Positions 20,540-30,530 of a stretch of 64,000 nt of DNA are shown piece by piece; position 1 is the stretch's first letter; every line of letters begins with the position of its first letter. Location: the NCBI RefSeq assembly GCF_027595985.1, contig NC_073304.1:221068500-221132499 (forward strand), in the 5' to 3' direction. The translations under genes were made by a program, and so were the position numbers. Origin of the DNA: Sorex araneus. Taxonomy: Eukaryota; Chordata; Mammalia; Eulipotyphla; Soricidae. A model generated the notes under the pieces. It was not told the DNA's origin. It was given only the letters and a program-made list of their open reading frames with translations, and did not search any database.

Positions 20540-20628
20540 GGGGGCATGCAGTGCTAAGGATCACACCTGGTGGGGGTGCTCAGGGACCACATGTGGCACC
20601 TCTAACTGCTGAGCAATCTAACTGGCCC
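20540..20628 (-). repeat. SOR-type SINE fragment
   Basis: Minus-strand fragment (ATCACACCTGGTGGGGGTGC to AACTGGCCCC). Confidence 0.55.
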
Positions 20629-20667
20629 CAGTTAATGGTTTTTATTTCTTTTATTTACTCTTTTGCT

Positions 20668-20770
20668 TTTTATATGGTCCCCTGAGCACTGCCAGGAGTG
20701 ATTCCTGAGTACAGAGCCAGGAGTAACCCCTGAACATCACCAGGTGTGACCCGAAAAAGAAAAAAAAAAT
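20668..20770 (+). repeat. SOR-type SINE tail half
   Basis: Plus-strand tail (ATATGGTCCCCTGAGCAC to the A-rich end), 5'-truncated. Confidence 0.85.
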
Positions 20771-20810
20771 CATTAAAGTCAGCACTCTGTAAGCATGTGG
20801 CCCAAACTGT

Positions 20811-21070
20811 GTCAGTGTCACTGTCATGTCACTCTCATCCCGTTGCTCATCAATTTGCTCAAACGGGCACCAGTAATGTCTCTTGATTGTGAGACTTATT
20901 TGCTACTGTTTTTGGCAAATCCAACACGCCACAGGTAGCTTGCCAGGCTCTGCCATGTGGGCTCGATACTCTCGGTAGCTTGCCGGGCTCTCCGAGAGGG
21001 GCGGAGGAATCGAACACAGCTCCGCCGTGTGAAAGGGGAATGCCCTACTGCTGTGCTATCGCTCCAGCCC
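20811..21070 (-). repeat. RTE-tailed SINE, full length
   Basis: On the minus strand: a SOR-type tRNA head (GGAGCGATAGCACAGCAG), the TTCGATTCCTCCGCCCCTC junction, a body with AGAGCCCGGCAAGCTACC twice, then a tail (AGACATTACTGGTGCCCG...GCAACGGGATGA) shared with the RTE at 35.8 kb. About 260 bases. Confidence 0.88.
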
Positions 21071-21679
21071 AAACTATAATAAATAAATTAAAAAGCAAAG
21101 TATGAGTTTGCAAAGAAAGTGGGGTGGATAAAGGGAGAGCCTCAGGTCGTTGATTAGTTTAGGAATGTTGACTCTGGAGGGGGCTTTGGAGTTAACATTG
21201 ATATTGCCTTAAACTGTTATTAATGGTTTTACAAATCATAATGTCTAATTTTTTTCACCAGTAATTATTGAATTGGCTCTAATTACCTGAGAACTATATT
21301 AAGTTATTATTTTTACTGTTTTAAAAGGTACACTACTGTGGTCTTTAAGGGAGAATTAAGGAAATTGAAGGCAGTTTTTTATTGACCATGAATGAGGGAA
21401 AAGTGCAAAAATAAACCTGTGTAGCACTACCACAAGCATACAAACATATTTTCTTTCAGTGTTAGACATATTTCTGTGTTTGATAAATACAAGGTCGGCA
21501 GATTTTTCAACTAAACACTTGGATTTGCTTAGATTGTACACCAAAGAACAAAAGAGTACCTTTATAGCATGAAAGGTATCATGTCTTCTCATCAGTGACT
21601 CTTTTAATGATCATCTTCCTAGTTATAATTACTAATTGCTAAAACATGGAGTATTAATCTCTTCTCCGTTTGTTTTCAG
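21071..21679. other. LRRC37 intron, AT-rich, no feature seen
   Basis: No exon or repeat recognised until the acceptor before the small exon at 21680. Confidence 0.4.
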
Positions 21680-21685
21680 GAAGCA
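21680..21685 (+). CDS. Candidate 6-base LRRC37 microexon
   Basis: GAAGCA lies between a good acceptor (CCGTTTGTTTTCAG) and a consensus donor (GTAAGTAT). Two codons (Glu-Ala) would keep the reading frame between the transmembrane exon and the exon at 23891, which join in phase with or without it. It rests only on splice-site quality and phase. Confidence 0.4.
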
Positions 21686-21762
21686 GTAAGTATACATATG
21701 TCATTTCCTCTTTGCCTTGAAAAAACAGTTTAGGTCTGATTAGAATGTAGTTTTATTTTTTG

Positions 21763-22012
21763 GGATCGGAGCAATAGCACAGCGGGTAGGACGTTTGCCT
21801 TGCACACAGCCGACCCGGGTTCGATTCCTCTGTCCCTCCTGGAGAGCCCAGCAAGCTACCAACAGTATCCTGCCTGCACGGCACAGCCTGGCAAGCTACC
21901 CGTGGTGTATTCAATATGCCAAAAACAGTAACAACGAGTCTCACAAAGGAGACCTTACTGGTGCCCACTCAAGCAAATCAATGAACAACAGGATGACCAT
22001 GCTACAGTGCAA
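21763..22012 (+). repeat. RTE-tailed SINE, full length
   Basis: SOR-type head (GGATCGGAGCAATAGCACAG), then TTCGATTCCTCTGTCCCTCC, the AAGCTACC-containing body, ATTCAATATGCCAAAAACAG, and an RTE-like tail ending GATGACCATGCTACAGTG. Confidence 0.9.
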
Positions 22013-22221
22013 TTCAAAAGAATGTCAGTGGTTTGATGCACTCACCACTCACTGACATTCTTCTACTCATTGATTACTTTCCTTGTTGACTGGAAGGATC
22101 AAAAATGTAGAGTCTCCACCCTCCTGGGACTGAAAGATAAAGGTGTTATCTTGCTGATCCAGTGCAGTAGCTCTCTTTACGGTTAAGCACCATCTCAGTA
22201 GATGAAGTTAAAACACTGCAG

Positions 22222-22400
22222 CTAAGACTGGGGAGATAGCTCCCTCCCAGGGCAAGTTTCATGCTTTGCGTGAGGGAGACCTGGGTTTGATCCTCGGCAG
22301 TACACGCCCTCACCCCTAGAGCTACCTGGGCCACCAAGAGCTACTCCTAAACAGCAAATAAAATTGTTCCTGCATATTGCTGGGTGGCTCCCAAACCAAA
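22222..22400 (+). repeat. Old SOR-type SINE
   Basis: Diverged plus-strand copy (GGGGAGATAGCTCCCTCCC, TTTGATCCTCGGC). Confidence 0.55.
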
Positions 22401-22547
22401 CATACCCGCACTGCAGCCTGAGCCCGCGATGGGCTACTCTGATCATGGCAGGCGAGCGGTAGTTACTCCAGGAGCTCGCCCACATCTGTCTTCTGTTCAA
22501 GTACGCACCACTGACTTTTCCCAGCAGGCACATTAAAAAAGTGCTTT

Positions 22548-22712
22548 AAGGGCCAAGGAGATGACTCAAAAGACTAAAACTTCAACTCACCTTGCAAGTG
22601 GGAAGCCCAGGTGCTAGCCATAGCTCTACCTGGTCCCTGAGCACCACCCCAGAAGTAGCCCTCCCGCAACCAACAACTAACTGCCAGGGAGAGCCTCAAA
22701 AAATAAACAACA
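22548..22712 (+). repeat. Old SOR-type SINE
   Basis: Diverged plus-strand copy (AAGGGCCAAGGAGATGAC to AAAAAATAAAC). Confidence 0.5.
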
Positions 22713-22734
22713 GCAAAATGTGATTGAAGGGGTT

Positions 22735-22810
22735 CAGGATCTAGGTTAGTGGTGTTGCACTTGTCTTGCGTGTGTGAGGCCCTGGGTTCGATCCCTGGCG
22801 CCACCACAAC
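22735..22810 (+). repeat. tRNA-like SINE head
   Basis: Short copy with a B-box-like GGGTTCGATCCC. It is not a tRNA gene: the cloverleaf is incomplete. Confidence 0.5.
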
Positions 22811-23024
22811 AACCAACAAAGAATTAGAATAAATTAGAAGTGACAGTGCTGAGGAAGAGCTCTCTGAGCCTTTGATATGTGTAAGCTGCTCGTTTGTAAC
22901 ATCACCAGCAAGCAGCACTGATTTATGCCAACCACAGTACAAGGCGTTTCCTATATGTTGTCTGGTTTAATCCTCGCAGTCCTCTAAGGGCAGCATTAGC
23001 ATCCCTCCATTCTTGCTGTTCTTG

Positions 23025-23100
23025 TCATGCTGGGTACCAAACCCCCGTCTCTTGCATGCAAGGCAGGCATTCTCCCACTGAGCTACCTCCCCAGCCCCAT
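23025..23100 (-). repeat. tRNA-like SINE head
   Basis: Minus-strand head ending TACCTCCCCAGCCCC. Confidence 0.55.
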
Positions 23101-23254
23101 CATCCGGCTTTCAAACATGAGGGTCACATGCAAAGCAGCCCTTGCTCCTTATTCCACTGTTCCATTTTATCTCCTTAAGGACAAAAACATGTAAATGTTT
23201 AAAGTATTGAAAGTTCAGTCAAAGTCGCTCTAACAGTTGACATATCGATTTACT

Positions 23255-23422
23255 TATTTATTGGGGGCCACAGCCATCTGTGCTCAGGGCTTATTCCTGG
23301 CTCTGCTCTCAGGGATCACTCCCAATGGGGGCTGAGGGAACCATCTGGGGTCCTGGGATTGAATCTGGGTCAGTCACGTTCAAGGCAAGTGCCCCACCCA
23401 CAGTGTGATATCTATAGCCCCA
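23255..23422 (-). repeat. SOR-type SINE, diverged
   Basis: Minus-strand copy (GGGGGCCACAGCCATCTGTG to ATCTATAGCCCC). Confidence 0.8.
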
Positions 23423-23890
23423 AGAATCAACATATCTCATAGAACCTTTATTGGTTTTGGTTTGTTTGGGGAGGAATCATTGCAAATGCAGCCAAGTTTT
23501 GTCTCCCGTAAGACTCGACTCTGCGCGCTGCATTGATGAGGACTCCTCACGGGGGATAATAGCGGCGATGGGAAAGGCAACAGACTGGTTCTTGGCATTG
23601 TTTAGAACACACTGTTCAAAGGATGTTTCTGTGTTTGGGTCTTGGCAGATACTTTTAGTTTCCTACTTCATAGTTTTTTATCCGGATTAATGTGCTGAAT
23701 TTCTCTAAAACAGTCACTAAGCTGTATTCCTAACTGTGCCCCTTAAGTCATGCCCAGGGACCATTGAACAGGAGAGAACTCCTGTTCTTAAAAAGTGATG
23801 TCAGTGGGTAGGTACAGCAAAAGCAATGGAATTAATAAGGTTGTATATAGATTGGTCACCGCGATAATCATGATTTCTTTTTCAAAACAG
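23423..23890. other. LRRC37 intron, no feature seen
   Basis: Unique sequence between the SINE and the next acceptor. Confidence 0.4.
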
Positions 23891-23934
23891 AGATATGGTC
23901 AGAGAAGAATAAAAACTAAAAATGGAAGATCCAG
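23891..23934 (+). CDS. LRRC37-family exon: basic cytoplasmic segment
   Basis: 44 bases after TTCAAAACAG and before GTAAAT. In the frame set by the transmembrane exon it encodes RYGQRRIKTKNGRS, a strongly basic stretch expected just inside the membrane (positive-inside rule). It ends with two bases of a codon, which the next exon completes exactly. Confidence 0.72.
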
Positions 23935-24217
23935 GTAAATATTAGTCTGACAACCTTTCATTTATACTGGAGTGTCCTCCCCCTGGTGCTTGGGGACCCT
24001 GGAGCCCTTCCGTGTGCTACTTGGCCCTGTGACCTGGGCCTGAGTTCAGTGTTAGTGTCTTAGGGCCCCACAAGGCCAGGCTGCTCAGTCCCCCATGTGG
24101 GGTGGCTCTGCTCTCAGGAATCACAGCCCACCTGTGCTCAGGGAGGCCATACGGTGCCATCGGCCAAAGTTGGAGCCTCATGCCCAAAAGGCCCTTTTAA
24201 CTATCTTTCCAGTAGCT

Positions 24218-24320
24218 CGGGGCTACTCCAGCCTCAGTGTTCAGTGTGGTGCCAGGAATTGAACCCAGGGCCTCACACATGCAAGCCAAGTACTTTACCA
24301 TTGAGCCATATCCCCCAACC
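24218..24320 (-). repeat. Old tRNA-headed SINE
   Basis: Minus-strand copy (GTGGTGCCAGGAATTGAACC to CATATCCCCC). More diverged SINE-like sequence may extend left to about 23970. Confidence 0.55.
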
Positions 24321-25167
24321 TCTATCTCTAGCTCTTATAAAAAGGAACTGAGGGAAAATGGAAACTAGGCAAGGCCCTTGGGGGTGCACTGCTGGTGAGT
24401 GGGAAAGAGCATGGTCCCTGTCCCTTGGGACCTCTCCATTGATGACCAGAGTCCTTGAGCTGGGAGCTCCGTTTCTTGCCTATACTCAGCGCCCACTTTC
24501 TCTGTACACACGCACTGCCTGTAAAGCACGAGACTGCTCTCTCTTCTGTTCACACTCAAAACACATTGCCGTGCCTCAGTGTGGTTCCTGCCTTTGATGC
24601 TGATACCTGTGGCTTCTTTGCTCACTGGCGATTGTCTGCAGGATGAAAGCTAGTGTGCTAAAGAACTTGGCTAACTGCACACAGGCATTAACTCTAGTTC
24701 AGCATCTGGGATAAAGCAGCTAGGACGATAGAATCACCTCCCCCAACGCAACTTCCGGTAAAGGGTGCTTGAGAGACTAAATTCAGAGGCGACCAGTGGA
24801 AAGGCTTCTGGACAGACTCTAGTGCTTTCTCTCAGTGTGGTGGGCAGTTTGTTCTTTGCACACAGCATTTGCTGGGGCCACGGTGGTGAGCAGAACTAAA
24901 TATCCTGCCTGTTTTCCAAGCCAGGCTACATATCAAGGTCTCTCAAGAGACAATGGGGTCCCTTTGGATGGACCCAACAAATGTCTAAAAACCGCCACAG
25001 GTATGCATGGAATCTCTCTCAAGGTGTCAGGTCATAGTGATTGGACTCATCATGGCTCCAGACCGAGGTACCCATGTTGTTGTCCTAACAAGACCAGAGA
25101 CCTCCATCCTAGGAAGCATGGGAAATGGGTGAATGATGAATGATGTGTGTCCATGTTTTCCTTCAAG
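24321..25167. other. LRRC37 intron, no feature seen
   Basis: Unique sequence. No repeat or exon recognised before the acceptor at 25167. Confidence 0.4.
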
Positions 25168-25216
25168 GCCCTCTGGCAGTTCAAACAGCCGAAGTACAGT
25201 GGAACATGAGAGGCAG
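25168..25216 (+). CDS. LRRC37-family cytoplasmic exon, serine-rich
   Basis: 49 bases between a TTTTCCTTCAAG acceptor and a GTAAGC donor, encoding PSGSSNSRSTVEHERQ after the shared arginine codon. Its phase (in 2, out 0) fits both neighbours. Serine-rich and probably disordered. Confidence 0.72.
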
Positions 25217-25299
25217 GTAAGCACGGGGAGGAGGGGGCACTGAGGCAGGACAGGAGTAGACCGGGGTGCAGAATCATGAGCTCCCCTTGCCTTTTCCAG

Positions 25300-25436
25300 G
25301 GGGGCTTCATCTGGCGAAGGTGGCCTCTGTGCGTGAGAGACACATATCGGCCACTCAGTGTCACACATAAGAAAAGCAAAAAACTGCATGACAAGGATTC
25401 CTCTGATGAGGACATAATTTTCAGCCGATATCCAGG
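25300..25436 (+). CDS. LRRC37-family cytoplasmic exon, conserved WRR..RD..RP block
   Basis: 137 bases after GCCTTTTCCAG and before GTAAAC. It encodes GGFIWRRWPLCVRDTYRPL, then KKLHDKDSSDED and an IIFSRYPG end. This is the most conserved part of the LRRC37 cytoplasmic tail (WRR.PL..RD.YRPL, LHDKDSSDEDEIF) and is the best single proof of family identity here. The acidic serine cluster looks like a casein-kinase-2-type site. Frame open, splice sites good. Confidence 0.9.
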
Positions 25437-25535
25437 GTAAACAATGGGGACAGTTCCAATACCTGCCTGAAGTCAGGAAGTGATGCAGAGGGGGCAGGTC
25501 CCTTGTGAGAGCTGACTGTATTCTTCTTGTTCCAG

Positions 25536-25674
25536 GGAGCTCAAGGAGGTCGTAGTAACAAAAACAGCGGAATTGACTCCTGAGGAGAAAGCAGCCAAGA
25601 AGACCAAGGCAGCCAAGAAGACCCAGGGAGCACAGGAACCTCAGCGCCCCCCAACACTTGTCCCCCTGGCATGA
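25536..25674 (+). CDS. LRRC37-family last coding exon
   Basis: It starts after TCTTGTTCCAG, completes the split glycine codon and encodes ELKEVVVTKTAELTPEEKAA, a lysine/alanine-rich tail with AAKKTKAAKKTQ, and TGA at 25672-25674. LRRC37 tails are likewise short, charged and alanine/glutamate-rich. The reading frame is intact from 18387 to this stop, about 120 residues in total. Confidence 0.82.
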
Positions 25675-25955
25675 CAGACCGGCAAATCTCCACTTGGAAC
25701 CCCGACATCACAGACACCCCAGTCACGACTGTCCATCAAGGCTCCACAGGCCCCCCATGCACTCGAGTCCTTCAGATCCCAGGAGATCCTGTCATCACAG
25801 GAGATCTCAACTCAGATTGAGGAACTACAGGACTCCTCAAAGGGAGCCACCGTGTCCGAATGAACGGCTCCCGCCTCAGACCACCTGGAAATTTGTCTTT
25901 CATAGTGAAACACTCCATGCTCTTCTAATAAAATCACGACGAGCCACATCCAAGT
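25675..25955 (+). terminator. LRRC37-family 3' UTR and poly(A) signal
   Basis: AATAAA at 25927-25932 lies about 250 bases after the stop. Cleavage is expected 10-30 bases later. Confidence 0.7.
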
Positions 25956-26198
25956 ACTGTACTAATAAGTTCTTTACATGCTTGGAATTTGAAACCTCAT
26001 AACAACCCTATAACTTTATTACAAAACAGAGGCTTGGTTAGGTTACATAATGTCCCGTATTCTTACTACTTACAATGCCTAGATCTAAATCTTTGAAATG
26101 ACTGTCTATACTCATGATCAGTATTCATCCTTTTTCTTGTCCTTTGCTAGATCTCCAGTCAAGTCTCCTAAAACATTTTTAAAAAATCATCTTACCGG

Positions 26199-26381
26199 GG
26201 GCTGGAGTGATAGCACAGCGGGTAGGGCGTTTGCCTTGCACGCGGCCGACCCGGGTTCGAATCCCAGCATCCCATATGGTCCCCCGAGCACCGCCAGGAG
26301 TAATTCCTGAGTGCATGAGCCAGGAGTGACCCCTGTGCATCGCTGGGTGTGACCCAAAAAAGCAAAAAAAAAAAAAAAAAA
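26199..26381 (+). repeat. Young SOR-type SINE
   Basis: Near-consensus full-length copy (GGGGGCTGGAGTGATAGCAC to a long A tail). The flanking duplication AAATCATCTTACC is visible on both sides. Confidence 0.96.
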
Positions 26382-26828
26382 TCATCTTACCAATCATCTT
26401 TTTTAAAAATCATTTGAAAAAAAATCATCTTACCTCTGCCTGCTTCCCCCAATCTTATCGACCCAGGGGTCACACCCATAAGCCACCTCCTGTAGGCACC
26501 AGATAATCATCTCATCAGCCACTGTCCAGAATTCTGCTGCTTCTCCTGGAAGGGAGAATAAAATGAGGCCTCCCGTAGCCATGCCACCAGACTCCGCACC
26601 AGGCTGTTTACATTCAGGGGCGCACAATAGGGGCGCAGGTGAGAGCCCTCCCCGCCCCAAGGATCTCAGCCCTGGCAGCCGACCTCCACTACCCAACCGC
26701 CGCCATACTCTGAGCCACTTTTCACATGCTTGGGCCGAGCCTTATGCATGAGTGGACATATTCCTGGATCTCCCAGTAACTTGATGGCCGTGTGACACAT
26801 CATCATAGAGGGAAATTTATGTAAATGC
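26382..26828. other. Intergenic, no gene recognised
   Basis: GC-richer stretch at 26560-26750 with a short open frame. No splice or protein signal I trust. Confidence 0.35.
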
Positions 26829-27092
26829 CTCTTGGAGAGCCCAGCAAGCTACCAATAGTATCCTGCCCACATGGCAGAGCCTGGTAAGCTCCCTGTGGTG
26901 AATTCAATATGCCAAAAAATAAACGATAACAGGTCTCATTCTCCTGACCCCAAAAGAGCCTCCAATCATTGGGAAAGACGAGTAAGGAGAGGCTGCTAAA
27001 ATCTCAGGGCTGGGACGAGTGGAGACGTTACTGGCACCTGCCCAAGTAAATCAATGAACAACAGGATGACAGTGATACGGTGATACAGTAAA
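26829..27092 (+). repeat. RTE-tailed SINE, 5'-truncated, long-tail variant
   Basis: The body starts CTTGGAGAGCCCAGCAAGC, with ATTCAATATGCCAAAAAATA. It then carries about 90 extra bases before GACGAGTGGAGACGTTACTG and the usual ending. That extra segment and WRRYW-like coding correspond to the last codons of the RTE frame at 35.8 kb, so this copy has more of the RTE end than the others. Confidence 0.8.
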
Positions 27093-27588
27093 GAGCTTCT
27101 CAGCAATTCCTATAAAATACTTATTTTATCATTTAAAAATGAATATATGAGTAAGTCCAGCAATGGACTTGGGAATTAAAGCTAAAAAAAGAGGTCAACA
27201 TTCGTGTAACCAATAAAGGCCATTGGCAGGATGCAGGACTGGAGCTGGAATCCCTCCCCTAGCAGGGATGAGGTCCGAGAGGAATGGGTGGGATTGGAGG
27301 ATGGGAGCCTCTCCTCATTCCCCCAGAATAATCGTCCCTGAAGAGCTGTTAAAACCACCATCCTCCAGCAGGGATGAGTATTAAAGCAAAACACAACCAA
27401 TCCTGTCGTTCTCTCCAAGGGCTCCCCAAGTGCCACAGCAGTTAATGACAGCAGACTCAACTCCTGCCCCTACTTCTGGTCACTCTAACAGGCTCTTGAA
27501 ATGACCAGAACTTTTGCAGCAGTGTCTATACCGCTGTTGATGCTAAGACCTGTCTGTTTTCCCAAACTCTCAAACTTATCCACAAGTG
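27093..27588. other. Intergenic, no feature seen
   Basis: Unique sequence up to the solo LTR duplication site. Confidence 0.35.
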
Positions 27589-27594
27589 CATGCC

Positions 27595-28074
27595 TGTAGG
27601 ATAACATAGCCTCTGATAGTTTAGCTTTATTGGGTTACTTCCGTTACGGTGCTCCCATTCCTCTGTGTTTATTTGTAGTTTCTTAGTATTCTGTTGACTT
27701 GTAAATATTGTTTTGTATTTCTGTTCTCCTTGAGTCCTTTGCATAGTTTATTCAGAGCCATGTCCTTTCTTGTATAGACACAAGAAGACAATATTATGCC
27801 TTTGTAACTTGGGACTTAATTGGCCTCGAATATTATTCCCTCCCGGGCTTCTGCTTTCTCCATTTAAACCTTAGTTGCCCTCAGTTCCTAGCACCCCAAA
27901 AGCAGGGTCCCGATGAGGGATGGGATGGATCCAGGGCAAGCGGTGAGTTATGTGCTACCCTGGCATCCAGATGGGCCTGGCCAAAGTGCCTAATTCTTTT
28001 TCTTTTTTTTTAATATTGAACTCTTCGCGAATTTGCGTGTCATCCTTGCGCAGGCCATGGTAATCTTCTCTGTG

Positions 28075-28107
<33 letters not shown>

Positions 28108-28764
28108 GAGCACCAAAGTGCCTAATCTAAACTATAAGTTAAGAGTTTGATCATGGGCAAATGCTATCATGATCCAAAAGTAATGACGAGACTAGGACCC
28201 TGTTAGGGATAGGAAAGACTAATCTGGCTTGAGCACTGTAGTCTGAGATCGAGATGGCTCCAGGAGAGCAATTCTATAAGCTTTAATACATTTCTTATAG
28301 TGTCCATACAAAATGATTAATATTATGAATGCTTATATGTTTGCTGGATGAGGAGAAGAGAAACACACTCATGGGTCTCCGCCCTAGGGTGGATCCTCCT
28401 GCTGAAAGAGAATCAGTCCTAGGAGAAGCATCCCCTGAGGGAAAGGAACCTTACCCCTATTGATTGTGACCACACCTCTGTGTAAGCCCCAACCCCCTCA
28501 TGCTGGGGGGATTTAACTAGGCTGTAAGAGTGGGTTGGGGGGCCAGATCCACAGATCCAGGGAGAGATCCAGAACCGGGACAGAAGCAGAGAGTGAGAAT
28601 GAAATAAACTGATCGAGCAACCAGTTTGGCCTTCTCCTTCCTTCGCCTGCCCTTGACCGACAACCACACACAGTGGTTCCAGAGCACCAAACGCGGGCAG
28701 TGAGACAGAGCTGCCCGGAGAGCCTGCGAGTGGCACACCCGACAGCGTGCCTTAGTTTTTTACA
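27595..28764 (+). mobile_element. Solo LTR of the ERV1/ERV2 family
   Basis: It starts TGTAGGATAACATAGCC and ends TTAGTTTTTTACA. A perfect 6-base target duplication CATGCC lies at 27589-27594 and 28765-28770, the length typical of betaretroviral integrase. AATAAA is near 28600. No internal retroviral sequence is present, so LTR-LTR recombination removed it. A U6 copy is inserted within. Confidence 0.93.
28011..28113 (-). ncRNA. U6 snRNA retropseudogene
   Basis: The reverse complement starts GTGCTCGCTTCGGCAGCACA and carries the U6 core (ATACTAAAATTGGAACGA, AGGATGACACGCAAATTCGC). A T-rich run on the plus strand (27995-28010) is its poly(A) tail. A perfect 13-base duplication CAAAGTGCCTAAT lies at 27982-27994 and 28114-28126. 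U6 genes have no A tail, so this is an L1-type retrocopy with several substitutions and no upstream snRNA promoter. Confidence 0.95.
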
Positions 28765-28971
28765 CATGCCCTATCTTGGTACTGAAGGTTCTTCTCCCTT
28801 AAAACCTAGCAGAAAATTCACTTGGGGTGTTTTGTCTTGATTTTCTTTTTAAAAATAAGCAAAACAAGGCCCTGCCCTCCGCGCAAAGGGGACCCTGAGC
28901 AGCCGCCCAGGATCGGCTCCTCCTCTCCTGATCCCAGAGGCACACAAACCAATCTCAGAACGCAGCGGCTG

Positions 28972-29332
28972 CTGGCAGAAATCCCTCTGGACTTAATTAC
29001 TAAAATACCAGAAATCCAAAAAAGACATCATATGCTCTTCATTATCAGCAATCGAAAGCAAATGATGCCTTTTTGGCATGTCTGATTGTTGGGGGGAATA
29101 TTCCAAGTTATAGTGGATTTTCTGTTGAACATTGAATGTAAACAAAGCAAAGAGAGTAAAGTGAAAGTCATCTGCCACACAGGCAGGGCGGGGGTGGGAG
29201 GGTATAATGGGATTCTTGGTGGTGCAATATGTGCACTGGTGAAGGGATGGGTGTTTGATAATTGTATGATTGAGACTTGTAACTGTTCTCACGGTAATTT
29301 AATAATAATTTTTTTAAGTGTTCAAAAAAAAA
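28972..29332 (+). mobile_element. Composite retroelement X, 5'-truncated copy
   Basis: It shares GGCAGAA..CCCT.TGGACTT, GGGGGGAATATTCCAA and a TGTTGAA.ATTGAATGTAA-type block with the fuller copy at 34434-35555. It ends CACTGGTGAAGGGATGGGTG...CACGGTAATTTAATAAT followed by a T/A-rich tail. That ending is related to the L1 3' end at 3.4 kb. Confidence 0.7.
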
Positions 29333-29345
29333 ACCGCAAAAATGT

Positions 29346-29530
29346 AGTTTTCAAGGCTGGATAATTAGCCCTTGCCTTACAGGTGATCAACCCATGTGTA
29401 GTGTAGCCCCAGCACCACCTCTGGTCCCCCAAGCCCAGTTAGCAGTTGCCCCTGAATACAGAGCAATGAGTAGCCCCTGACGACCACCAGATTGGGCACC
29501 AAGCCCCACGTCACCAAAAACTAAACAAGC
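29346..29530 (+). repeat. Old SOR-type SINE
   Basis: Diverged plus-strand copy ending near AAACAAGCCAAAACC. Confidence 0.55.
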
Positions 29531-29648
29531 CAAAACCCCTCAGTCCTCAGTGAGCAGGATGCTGGGGGGCACAGAGTAAAGAAGAATGTGTGAGCAGTAG
29601 TTGACTAAGATGGCCTTTCTCCACCTCGATTTCAGAAAACATTGGTGG

Positions 29649-29812
29649 AGGGACAGGAGTAATAGTCCAGTGGGTAGGGCACTTGTTTTTCACACAAGTG
29701 ACCTGGGTTTGATCCCTGATCCTACAGTATGATGCCCTGAACCTTGCCAGTAGTGATCCCTAAGCACAGAGCCACGAGTAAGACCTGGATAGGTGTGGCC
29801 CCAAAATACTGG
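29649..29812 (+). repeat. SOR-type SINE, diverged
   Basis: Plus-strand copy (TCCAGTGGGTAGGGCACTTG to the A-run). Confidence 0.8.
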
Positions 29813-29825
29813 AAAAAAAATTGAG

Positions 29826-29993
29826 AGGGGCCAGACAGATAGTACAGTGGGGAGGGCGGCTGCCTTGCATGCGGCTGACCTGATTTGATCTCTGGCATCC
29901 CGTATGGTCCCCAAGCATGGCCAGGAGTGACTCCTGAGTGCAGAGCCAGGAGAAACTCCTGAGTATCTCCAGGTGTGGCCCGAAAACCAAACA
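29826..29993 (+). repeat. SOR-type SINE
   Basis: Plus-strand copy (GGGGCCAGACAGATAGTACA to CCCGAAAACCAAAC). Confidence 0.88.
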
Positions 29994-30187
29994 TTTGTGC
30001 AGCCAGGTACTGTCCGAGGTTCTTCTGGACCCACCAGGCTTATCTCAGCTGCACACACCCCACCTTCCTTCCCTGCCTGAGACAGATCCGTGGTAGCAAG
30101 AACTGCAGCAGCAGTGGAAGTAGCACAGATCTCCTCCTCCTCAACAAAGATACTCATAACCTTTATATACTCGAAAATAATTGTCTT

Positions 30188-30255
30188 TAGGGGCTGGAGC
30201 AATAGCACAGCATGTAGGGCGTTTGCCTTGCATGGGGCTAACCCTGGTTTGTTCT
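30188..30255 (+). repeat. SOR-type SINE head
   Basis: Plus-strand head only (GGGGCTGGAGCAATAGCACA to TTTGTTCTTCGG). Confidence 0.8.
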
Positions 30256-30357
30256 TCGGGTCAGTGTGATCAAATTTGGCTAACTACTAACTTTTCTCAC
30301 TAATGTATTTAACTTTTCCTGGCTTACTAGTGCACAAGGTGATGTATCATAGACGAT

Positions 30358-30530
30358 TTATTTTTCTTTTTGGGTCACACCCAACGATGCACAGGGGTTA
30401 CTCCTGGCTCTGCACTCAGGAATTACTTCTGACGGTGCTCAGGGGACCATGTGGAATGCTGAAGATCAAGCCCAGGTTGGCCATATGCAAGGCAAAGGCC
30501 CTTCCTGCTGTACTATCACTCCAGCCCCTG
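30358..30530 (-). repeat. SOR-type SINE
   Basis: Minus-strand copy (TTTTTGGGTCACACCCAACG to CTATCACTCCAGCCCC). Confidence 0.92.

Noticed and set aside
22735-22810. tRNA genes at the many SINE heads (B-box-like GGTTCGATTCC)
   Set aside because: No intact cloverleaf; each is the tRNA-derived head of a SINE with the common body or tail.
28011-28113. Functional U6 snRNA gene
   Set aside because: It has a poly(A) tail, a target duplication and several substitutions, and lies in an LTR without a snRNA promoter.
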